Shown: positions 17,491-23,636 of the stretch, piece after piece
Layout: each line of letters opens with the position of its first letter
Position numbering within the stretch: the first letter of the stretch is position 1
Assembly (NCBI GenBank): GCA_016718405.1
Contig: JADKDJ010000020.1
Coordinates: 1 to 23,636, forward strand
From: Candidatus Rhodoferax odensensis
GTDB lineage: Bacteria > Pseudomonadota > Gammaproteobacteria > Burkholderiales > Burkholderiaceae_C
DNA: 23,636 nucleotides
Reading direction: 5' to 3'
Made by a program: the position numbers and the translations under genes
The notes under the pieces: model-generated
Databases searched by the model: none
Told to the model about the DNA's origin: nothing
The model's input: the letters and a program-made list of their open reading frames with translations, nothing else

Positions 17491-17528
17491 AGTACGCAAG
17501 CGCGTTTTCCAAACTTTATGAGGTCTTG
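17478..17528 (+). promoter_or_regulatory. Riboswitch expression platform: RBS-sequestering hairpin
   Basis: CAAGACCT (17478-17485), part of the aptamer's 3' strand, is perfectly complementary to AGGTCTTG (17521-17528), which covers the ribosome-binding site just before ATG 17531. Between them TTTGGA/TCCAAA and ACGC/GCGT continue the stem to an AAGC loop. Forming P1 with AAAGG would compete for CCTTT and free the site. Confidence 0.75.
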
Positions 17529-17530
17529 TC

Positions 17531-18487
17531 ATGCAAACCATTGCACCCCTGTGGCTGTGGGCCACGTTCGTGGTCATCGTTCTCACGTCCCTGTTCATTG
17601 ATTTTGTCGTGCTGCGCAAGCAGGGCGCGCACGACATCGGCGTGAAGGAAGCTCTGAACTGGTCGCTGGTCTGGGTTGCGCTGAGTTTCCTGTTCAACGG
17701 CCTGTTCTGGTGGGCAGTGCACGACAGCACCGGCTCCACCGCGCTGGCCAATCAGAAGTCGCTGGAATTCCTGACGGGTTACCTGATCGAGAAATCGCTG
17801 GCGGTGGACAATATTTTTGTGTTCCTGCTGGTGTTCACCTACTTTGCGGTGCCCAGTGCGTACCAGAAACGCGTGCTGATGATCGGCATCGTGGGTGCCA
17901 TCGTGCTGCGCACCGTCATGATCCTGGTGGGCGGCTGGCTGCTGGCGCATTTCCACTGGATCTTGTACCTGTTTGGCGCCTTCCTGATCCTCACCGGCGT
18001 CAAAATGTGGTGGGCCGCTGGCAAGGAGCCCAGCCTGGACGACAACCCCGCGCTGAAGTTGCTGCGCCGCGTGCTGCCGGTCAGCAAGCGCTTTGACGGC
18101 GAGAAGTTCTGGACCATTGAGGACGGGCGGCGCATCGCCACGCCGCTATTGATGGTGATCTGCCTGGTGGCCCTCACCGACGTGATCTTTGCGGTGGACT
18201 CGATCCCGGCCATCTTCGCCATCACCACCGACCCCTTCATTGTGCTGACCAGCAATGTGTTTGCCATACTGGGACTGCGCGCAATGTACTTCCTGCTGGC
18301 TGCCGTGGCAGCAAAGTTCCATCTGCTCAACTACGGCCTGGCGGTGATCCTGGTCTTCATCGGCACCAAGATGTGTTTGGTCGATATCTACAAGGTCCCG
18401 GTGTCAGTATCGCTCGGTGTGGTGGTGGGGATTCTGGCGCTCACCATGCTCGCCAGTCTGCGAACCAGCGTTCGAACTCGGACGTAA
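17531..18487 (+). CDS. alx: TerC-family membrane protein Alx, putative manganese exporter
   Basis: This intact polytopic protein of 318 residues is close to E. coli Alx in length and sequence. The family conserves membrane acidic residues thought to bind metal; visible here are SLFIDFVVLRKQGAHDI, GYLIEKSLAVDNIFVFLLVF, and TDVIFAVDSIPAIFAITTDPF, followed by TSNVFAILGLRAMYFLLA and YGLAVILVFIGTKM. There are about nine membrane segments with a cytoplasmic loop near residues 160-195 (GKEPSLDDNPALKLLRRVLP). ATG 17531 is fixed by the ribosome-binding site AGG at 17521. The Mn riboswitch upstream supports a role in Mn2+ efflux. The gene is bracketed by two copies of a palindromic repeat family. Confidence 0.93.
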   Translation: MQTIAPLWLWATFVVIVLTSLFIDFVVLRKQGAHDIGVKEALNWSLVWVALSFLFNGLFWWAVHDSTGSTALANQKSLEFLTGYLIEKSLAVDNIFVFLLVFTYFAVPSAYQKRVLMIGIVGAIVLRTVMILVGGWLLAHFHWILYLFGAFLILTGVKMWWAAGKEPSLDDNPALKLLRRVLPVSKRFDGEKFWTIEDGRRIATPLLMVICLVALTDVIFAVDSIPAIFAITTDPFIVLTSNVFAILGLRAMYFLLAAVAAKFHLLNYGLAVILVFIGTKMCLVDIYKVPVSVSLGVVVGILALTMLASLRTSVRTRT

Positions 18488-18488
18488 A

Positions 18489-18556
18489 GCGCGGCGATCC
18501 AGGCGGCCTGGTGTGCGACACCGGATCGCCGCGCCGCGCTCGCGATGACGGGGCGC
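18489..18556. repeat. Palindromic repeat directly after alx, second family member
   Basis: GCGCGGCGATCC (18489-18500) and GGATCGCCGCGC (18533-18544) are perfect 12-bp arms around 32 nt, starting one base after the alx stop codon. The right side continues CGCTCGCGATGACG, the same end as the element at 17191-17274. The left end of the family (GTCATTGCGAG) is absent. It may also stabilise or end the alx transcript. Confidence 0.7.
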
Positions 18557-18598
18557 GAGGCGTTACAGTCTGGCCTGATCACCACAAGCACCAAGGCC

Positions 18599-19801
18599 AT
18601 GACGCAACACCCCTCCTCTTTCGACCGCCTCTGCGCACTGGACAACCTGCGCGGCGTGATGATGTGGCTGGGCGTGGTGCTGCACGTGGCAGTCATTTAC
18701 ATGGTGGCGCCCTCGCCCTTGCCCTGGCACGACAACCAGAGCAGTGAGCTGGCCGACTTGCTGGTGGTGCTGATTCACAGTTTCCGCATGCCGGTGTTCT
18801 TCATTCTGGCGGGCTTCTTCGTCACCATGCTGGTGCAGCGCCGCGGCGTGAATGGCATGCTGAAGAACCGACTCATGCGCCTGGGCCTGCCGTTTGCGCT
18901 GCTGTGGCCGGTGCTCTACGCGGCCTGCGGGGTATTGGCCCTGCTGTTTGTCCACCGCATGGTGCGCGGCGCCTGGGGCCTGGACCCGAGCCTGATTCCC
19001 CCGCGCGACGACGCGCCGAAGTGGAACACCCTGCACCTGTGGTTCTTGTGGATGCTGATGTGGTTCAGCGTGTTCACCGCAGCGCTGACCCCGCTGGCGC
19101 AAGTGGCGCCGTCAGCGCTGCGCGCATGGCTCTCGGCTGCGTTTGATCGCCTGGCGGGCAGCGCCTGGGGCGTAGCCCTGATGGCGCTGCCGCTGGCGGT
19201 GCTGGGTGCCAGCTACAAGGATGGCATTGTCACCGCCAGCGGTGCGTTCATACCTCCCCTGGCCGAGTGGCTGCACAACGGTCTGTTCTACCTGTTCGGG
19301 CTGGCCCTGTATGGGCAGCGCGAACGACTGCTGGCGCTTTACCAGCGGCGCTGGTCGGCCTACGCTTGCGCGGGGCTGCTGTGCTTTGTTGCCGCGCTCA
19401 CGTTGGTAAGCCTCAAACGCGATCATGGCGTGACGATTCCAAACTTTACGTTCTGGTTTGCGCTGGCGTACAACGCCTGCACCTGGCTGTGGAGCTTTGC
19501 GCTGATCGGGCTGTTTCTGCGCTATGTCAGCCGACCCCACTGGGTCTTGAGCTACCTGGCACAGAGTTCGTATTGGGTTTACCTGATTCACATGCCGGCC
19601 ACGATTGGCTTTGGCGCGCTGCTGTATGGCTCGGCGCTGCCAGCGGTGGCCAAGATCACCCTGAACATCATCGCCACCACCGCCGTCGCGCTGCTGAGCT
19701 ACCACCTGCTGGTGCGCTCCACACCTGTGAGCAACCTGCTCAATGGCAGGCGTTATCCTTTTGCAGGGCTGGGCGGCCCGCCCAGAGCTGTCCCACGGTG
19801 A
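18599..19801 (+). CDS. Acyltransferase-3 family membrane protein, OpgC-like
   Basis: This is an integral membrane O-acyltransferase of 400 residues with about ten helices. ATG 18599 (MTQHPSSFDRLCALDNLRGV) is preferred to the in-frame ATG 18545, which lies in the palindromic repeat. Family marks are DNLRGVMMWLGVVLHVAVIY with the TM1 His, VLIHSFRMPVFFILAGFFVTM, LKNRLMRLGLPFALLWPVLY, TLHLWFLWMLMWFSVF, and SSYWVYLIHMPATIGFGALL near the end. The HSFRMPVFF motif and layout resemble OpgC/MdoC, which succinylates periplasmic glucans, but no opgGH genes are nearby, so the acceptor is unknown. It follows alx by 111 bp and is fully open. Confidence 0.87.
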   Translation: MTQHPSSFDRLCALDNLRGVMMWLGVVLHVAVIYMVAPSPLPWHDNQSSELADLLVVLIHSFRMPVFFILAGFFVTMLVQRRGVNGMLKNRLMRLGLPFALLWPVLYAACGVLALLFVHRMVRGAWGLDPSLIPPRDDAPKWNTLHLWFLWMLMWFSVFTAALTPLAQVAPSALRAWLSAAFDRLAGSAWGVALMALPLAVLGASYKDGIVTASGAFIPPLAEWLHNGLFYLFGLALYGQRERLLALYQRRWSAYACAGLLCFVAALTLVSLKRDHGVTIPNFTFWFALAYNACTWLWSFALIGLFLRYVSRPHWVLSYLAQSSYWVYLIHMPATIGFGALLYGSALPAVAKITLNIIATTAVALLSYHLLVRSTPVSNLLNGRRYPFAGLGGPPRAVPR

Positions 19802-19944
19802 AGTGTGTTGGCCCGCGTCTAAGCATCCCGGGTATGGCGCGCAGTGGCCCTTGCCCACTCGTCCGTGCCGATGAACCCATGCGCGAGTTTCAACATCACC
19901 AAAGCTTGCGGCGAGATCCTCTGATCACCCTGTTCGGTTGCCGC

Positions 19945-19953
19945 TGGGATAAT
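19945..19953 (+). promoter_or_regulatory. Extended -10 promoter giving a probable leaderless rlhA mRNA
   Basis: TGGGATAAT is an extended -10 (TGnGATAAT) ending 7 bp before the rlhA ATG at 19961, so transcription would start at or one base before the A of the start codon. There is no Shine-Dalgarno sequence in the intervening TTGGCGCC. No good -35 is seen, as expected for an extended -10. Confidence 0.55.
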
Positions 19954-19960
19954 TGGCGCC

Positions 19961-22048
19961 ATGTCCATCCCCGACCACCAGCTTGAACTGCTCGCCCCCG
20001 CACGAGACGCCGACATTGGCATCGCGGCCATTCAGCATGGCGCTGATGCGGTCTACATCGGGGGGCCGTCCTTTGGCGCGCGCGCCCATGCCGACAACTC
20101 TGAGGCCGACATTGCCCGGCTGGTGCGGCGCGCGCACCGTTTCAACGCACGCATCTTCGTCACCCTCAACACCATCCTGCGCGATGACGAACTGGAAGGC
20201 GCGCGCAAACTGGCTTGGCAGATGTTTGACGCCGGAGTGGACGCGCTGATCATTCAAGACATGGGCCTGCTGGAAATCGATCTGCCGCTGATCCAACTGC
20301 ACGCCAGCACCCAGTGCGACATCCGCTCGCCCGAGAAGGCGCGTTTTCTGCAAGACGTGGGCCTGTCCCAAATCGTACTGGCGCGCGAGCTTAACCTGGA
20401 CCAGATCGCCGCCATCCGGGCGCAGACCCACTGCACGTTGGAGTACTTTGTGCACGGCGCCTTGTGCGTGGCCTACAGCGGCCAGTGCTACATCAGCCAC
20501 GCCCACACCGGGCGCAGCGCCAATCGGGGCGACTGCAGCCAAGCCTGTCGGCTGCCCTACCAAGTGGTCGATTCCGTTGGCCGCTTCGTGGCACATGACA
20601 AACACGTGTTGTCGATGAAGGACAACAACCAGAGCGCCAACCTGGGCGCGCTCGTGGACGCGGGCATGCGCAGCTTCAAGATCGAAGGCCGTTACAAGGA
20701 CATGGCGTATGTGAAGAACATCACCGCCCACTACCGCAAGCTGCTGGACGAATTGATCGAGGCGCGTGAGGGCAATTTCACCGCTGGGCCGCCCCAAGGT
20801 GAAATGCGTCCCCTTGGGGGGCAGCGCAGCACACGAAGTGGCAAGCGTGGGGGCCAGGGCATTCAACCCTTGGGACGCAGTTCCAGCGGCGGCACCACAT
20901 TCACCTTCACGCCCGACCCGAACCAGAATTTCAACCGCGAGTTCACCGACTACTTCGTCCACCAGCGACACATCGACGTGGCCGCGTTGGACACGCCCAA
21001 GAACCCCGGCGTGCCCCTGGGGTATGTCACTCAGGTCGCAGCGGACTGGGTTGAACTGCAGACCGACGACTCGCAGGCCGTGCTGCACAACGGTGACGGC
21101 CTGTGCTACTTCGACCTGCAGCAAGAGCTGGTCGGCATGGCGCTTAACACCGCCAAGGTAGTTGGCAAGGCCGGGGCGGGCAAGTGGCGCGTGGTGCCCA
21201 AAGACCCGGTCGCCGAACTCAAGGACTTGCGCGTGGGCACCGCCCTCAACCGCAACCGCGACATGAGCTGGGTGCGTGGCCTGGAGCGGCATTCCAGCGA
21301 CCGGCGCATGGGCGTGTGGGTGGCGCTGGATGAAACGCCAGATGGCCTGGCACTGACGCTGACCGATGAAGAAGGCCACCAGGGCCACGCCACGGTGGTG
21401 CTCGACAAGATGCCGGCCAAGGACCCTGCACAGGCTCAGGCCGCGCTACGTGAGCACCTGTCCAAGTTTGGCAATAGCGACTTCTGTCTGGGTGCGTCGT
21501 CTGAGCCCGTCACGCTGAGGCTGTCCCAGCCCTGGTTTGTGCCCGCCTCGCTGCTCAACCCGCTGCGCCGTGAAGCCTTGGCCCAGTTGGAAGCGGCGCG
21601 CGCCGGCGCCTATGTGCGACCGCCACGCGCGGCACCGGTCGAGCCACCGGTACCCTACCCCGAGGACACCCTGAGCTACCTGGCCAACGTGCACAACACG
21701 GCGGCACGCGACTTCTATGCCCGCCATGGTGTCAAGGTCATTGCCGCTGCCTACGAGAGCCACGAAGAGCCGGGCGAAGTCAGCCTGATGGTCACCAAAC
21801 ACTGCGTGCGCTTCTCACTCAGCCTGTGCCCCAAGCAGGCCAAAGGCGTCACGGGCGTACAAGGCACGGTCAAGGCCGAGCCGCTGACCCTGGTCAACGG
21901 GAAGGAGAGGCTGACCTTGCGCTTCGACTGCAAACCCTGTGAGATGCATGTGGTTGGCCGTATGCGCAAGTCGATTCTGCAAACCGCTCAGGTCAGTGAG
22001 ACGGGCATTCCGCTGCGCTTCTACCGAACGCGCCCGGCACGCACCTGA
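19961..22048 (+). CDS. rlhA: U32-family protein RlhA, 23S rRNA C2501 hydroxylation
   Basis: This is required for hydroxylation of cytidine 2501 in 23S rRNA in E. coli. The 695-residue product is collinear with E. coli RlhA: HQLELLAPARDADIGI, HGADAVYIGGPSFGAR, RIFVTLNTILRDDELEGARK, LHASTQCDIRSPEKA, QIVLARELNLDQIAAI, the U32 core FVHGALCVAYSGQCYISH and RSANRGDCSQACRLPY with its cysteines, SFKIEGRYKDMAYVKNITAH, ANVHNTAARDFYARHGV, and C-terminal KHCVRFSLSLCPKQAKG and LRFDCKPCEMHV. It is about 40 residues longer than I recall for E. coli (653) because of an inserted repeat at about 20770-20870, where REGN and LGRSSSGG should nearly adjoin. The start is confirmed by N-terminal alignment. The frame is open throughout. 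Confidence 0.92.
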   Translation: MSIPDHQLELLAPARDADIGIAAIQHGADAVYIGGPSFGARAHADNSEADIARLVRRAHRFNARIFVTLNTILRDDELEGARKLAWQMFDAGVDALIIQDMGLLEIDLPLIQLHASTQCDIRSPEKARFLQDVGLSQIVLARELNLDQIAAIRAQTHCTLEYFVHGALCVAYSGQCYISHAHTGRSANRGDCSQACRLPYQVVDSVGRFVAHDKHVLSMKDNNQSANLGALVDAGMRSFKIEGRYKDMAYVKNITAHYRKLLDELIEAREGNFTAGPPQGEMRPLGGQRSTRSGKRGGQGIQPLGRSSSGGTTFTFTPDPNQNFNREFTDYFVHQRHIDVAALDTPKNPGVPLGYVTQVAADWVELQTDDSQAVLHNGDGLCYFDLQQELVGMALNTAKVVGKAGAGKWRVVPKDPVAELKDLRVGTALNRNRDMSWVRGLERHSSDRRMGVWVALDETPDGLALTLTDEEGHQGHATVVLDKMPAKDPAQAQAALREHLSKFGNSDFCLGASSEPVTLRLSQPWFVPASLLNPLRREALAQLEAARAGAYVRPPRAAPVEPPVPYPEDTLSYLANVHNTAARDFYARHGVKVIAAAYESHEEPGEVSLMVTKHCVRFSLSLCPKQAKGVTGVQGTVKAEPLTLVNGKERLTLRFDCKPCEMHVVGRMRKSILQTAQVSETGIPLRFYRTRPART
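20792..20819. repeat. CCCCAAGG/CCTTGGGG inverted repeat at the repeat boundary in rlhA
   Basis: Perfect 8-bp arms 20792-20799 and 20812-20819 lie around 12 nt. The right arm is the end of dispersed-repeat copy 2, so the structure may mark the insertion edge. Confidence 0.55.
20810..20855 (-). repeat. Dispersed repeat, copy 2 (inside rlhA)
   Basis: On the minus strand this reads GGCCCCCACGCTTGCCACTT onward to CCCCCCAAGGGG, matching the + strand copy at 15841-15885 at 38 of 46 positions. I recall very similar sequence scattered through Comamonadaceae genomes, unverified. It is translated in rlhA as part of PLGGQRSTRSGKRGGQ. Confidence 0.85.
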
Positions 22049-22055
22049 AAGCGGT

Positions 22056-23636
22056 ATGGCCGACCCATCCACCGGCGCTGACCGCCCGGCCGATATCCCT
22101 CCCGATTGGCACCTGCGCGAGGCGCATGAGTTGGCCCGAGAACATGGGGTCGACCCGGCGCACGGCTTGCCCCACCAAGAGGCACAAGCCCGCGGCTTGC
22201 GTCATGGCCCCAACGAACTGCGGGCGACCGCGCGCCGTGGCCCCTTGGCCCTGCTGGTAGAGCAGTTCCGCGATTTCATGGTGGTGGTGCTGCTGGTCGC
22301 GGCAGTGGTCTCGGGCCTGATTGGCGACCTGACCGACACCATTGTGATACTGGTCATCGTGGTACTCAACGCTGCCATCGGCTTCGTGCAGACTTGGCGT
22401 GCGGACCAGGCCATGCAGGCGCTGCGCCAACTCGCCGCAGCTCAGGCCACCGTCATGCGCGGTGGCCAGATTCATGTGGTGCCAGCGGCCACGGTCGTGC
22501 CGGGTGACATTGTGTTGCTCGAAGCCGGTAACCAGATTCCCGCTGACCTGCGACTGATCGACATCGCCCAGTTTCAGGTGGACGAATCGGCGCTGACCGG
22601 TGAATCCGTCACCACCGCCAAACACGCCGCCGCCTTGACCGCGGGCAGCGTCGATGCGCTGGGCGACCGGCTCAACATGGCGTTCAAGGGAACCACCGCC
22701 ACCCATGGCCGCGCGCGCGGGCTGGTGGTGGCCACCGGCATGTCCACCGAATTGGGCAAGGTGGCACTGCTGCTGGACACCGAGGACCGCAGCACACCGC
22801 TGCAGTTGCGCTTGGCGGCATTCGGCAAGCGTCTGGCGTTGGCGGTACTGGCCATCTGCGCGGCGGTGTTCGTTGTGGGGTTATGCGGGGAGTCACCCCT
22901 GCTGATGGCGCTCACCGCCATCAGCCTGGCGGTGGCGGCCATACCCGAGGCGCTGCCAGCGGTGGTCACCGTGTTGCTGGCCTTGGGGGCGCGGCGCATG
23001 GTCAGCGTCAATGCGCTGATCCGGCGCCTGCCCTCGGTGGAGACCTTGGGCTCGATCACCGTCATCTGTTCCGACAAAACCGGCACGCTAACCCAGAACC
23101 GCATGCACGCGGAGCTGGTGTTGGCCCGCGACCAGCGCTGGGTACCGGGTGATTCGGTGAGCGACCCGGTCACCCTGGAGACGCTGCGCGCCGCCGCCCT
23201 GTGCAACGACGCCAGCCCGACCGAAGCGGGCCTGTGGCGCGGCGACCCGACCGAGACTGCCTTGGTGTTCGCCGCCTTGAGTGCAGGCCTGGACAAAACT
23301 TTGCTCGATGCCGCCCTGCCCCGCGTGCAAGAACAACCGTTTGATGCCGTGCGCAAGCGCATGACCACCTTCCACCATGACCCGCTCCTTAACAACACAA
23401 CGTGTGTGGCCTTCACCAAGGGGGCGCCCGAGTCCGTGCTGCCACGCTGCGTCAGACAATGGACACCGACGGGACCTGAGCCGCTCGACACCGCGGCCCA
23501 ACTTCTCCTGGCGCAGGCGCTTGCGGCCAAGGGCCTGCGTGTGCTGGCGATGGCGCGGCGCAGCTTTGAGCGATTGCCCGATACCAACGCGCTGGAGGCG
23601 GTGGAGAGCCAGCTTGAACTGCTGGGCCTGGTGGCC
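22056..23636 (+). CDS. P2-type cation-transporting ATPase, N-terminal part (cut by window edge)
   Basis: This ion pump is open for 527 codons to the window end. ATG 22056 is 7 bp after the rlhA stop. Order: cation-ATPase N domain (HLREAHELAREHGV, RHGPNELRA), helices TM1-2 (FMVVVLLVAAVVSGLIGDLT, IVILVIVVLNAAIGFVQTWR), actuator domain with PGDIVLLEAGNQIPADLRL and the TGES loop (DESALTGESV), TM3-4 with the ion-binding PEAL motif (VAAIPEALPAVVTVLLALGA), then the phosphorylation motif DKTGTLTQNRM (Asp codon 23073-23075) and the nucleotide domain with LCNDASPTE, GDPTETALV and FTKGAPESVLPRC. PEAL and overall similarity suggest Ca2+ or a related P2 pump, but H+, Na+/K+ or Mn2+ are not excluded without the TM5-6 region. 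Confidence 0.9.
   Translation, partial: MADPSTGADRPADIPPDWHLREAHELAREHGVDPAHGLPHQEAQARGLRHGPNELRATARRGPLALLVEQFRDFMVVVLLVAAVVSGLIGDLTDTIVILVIVVLNAAIGFVQTWRADQAMQALRQLAAAQATVMRGGQIHVVPAATVVPGDIVLLEAGNQIPADLRLIDIAQFQVDESALTGESVTTAKHAAALTAGSVDALGDRLNMAFKGTTATHGRARGLVVATGMSTELGKVALLLDTEDRSTPLQLRLAAFGKRLALAVLAICAAVFVVGLCGESPLLMALTAISLAVAAIPEALPAVVTVLLALGARRMVSVNALIRRLPSVETLGSITVICSDKTGTLTQNRMHAELVLARDQRWVPGDSVSDPVTLETLRAAALCNDASPTEAGLWRGDPTETALVFAALSAGLDKTLLDAALPRVQEQPFDAVRKRMTTFHHDPLLNNTTCVAFTKGAPESVLPRCVRQWTPTGPEPLDTAAQLLLAQALAAKGLRVLAMARRSFERLPDTNALEAVESQLELLGLVA

Noticed and set aside
19925..21388. 487-codon open frame on the minus strand opposite rlhA
   Set aside because: rlhA on the + strand matches its family end to end; the antisense frame has no family features and follows from codon bias.

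Overview
The window looks like chromosomal DNA of a Burkholderiales bacterium, most likely Comamonadaceae. It is GC-rich, has strong G/C third-position bias, and its products (an OpgC-like acyltransferase, RlhA, a MacA/MacB-type exporter, a DctPQM TRAP transporter) and dispersed palindromic repeats fit that group. The assignment rests on recall of protein families, not on a search.

Layout. 1-318 (-): start of dnaX. 459-2056 (+): a methyl-accepting chemotaxis receptor. About 2130-2240 (+): the 4.5S signal recognition particle RNA. 2307-2705 (+): a small secreted cysteine-containing protein. 2804-4727 (+): a 7TMR-DISM diguanylate cyclase. 4731-7841 (-): a dctP-dctQ-dctM TRAP operon, convergent with the cyclase. 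8066-9895 (+): a periplasmic adaptor and an ABC ATPase, which would normally be followed by the two FtsX/MacB-type permeases now at 14622-17126. Between ATPase and permeases lies about 4.7 kb holding a single-chain MmeI-like restriction-modification enzyme and a VapBC-like toxin-antitoxin pair, so defence cargo appears to split an efflux operon. 17127-17530 has no gene but holds a palindromic repeat and a yybP-ykoY (manganese) riboswitch leading into the TerC-family gene alx (17531-18487). Then come an acyltransferase-3 membrane protein (18599-19801), rlhA (19961-22048) and a P2-type cation ATPase that runs off the right edge.

Reading-frame quality changes sharply. From 1 to about 15.03 kb almost every gene, including housekeeping genes, needs several single-base corrections and some nonsense or missense corrections to be read. 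From 15.03 kb to the end every gene is open. This is better explained by low consensus accuracy in the left part than by decay of eight unrelated loci. Left-half proteins are therefore described after mental frame correction and their coordinates are outer limits.

The most interesting items are the restriction/toxin cargo inside the exporter operon; repeats inserted in frame into coding sequence (in the MmeI-like gene and in rlhA); the manganese riboswitch whose 3' strand can pair perfectly with the alx ribosome-binding region; palindromic repeats bracketing alx; and a probable leaderless start for rlhA.
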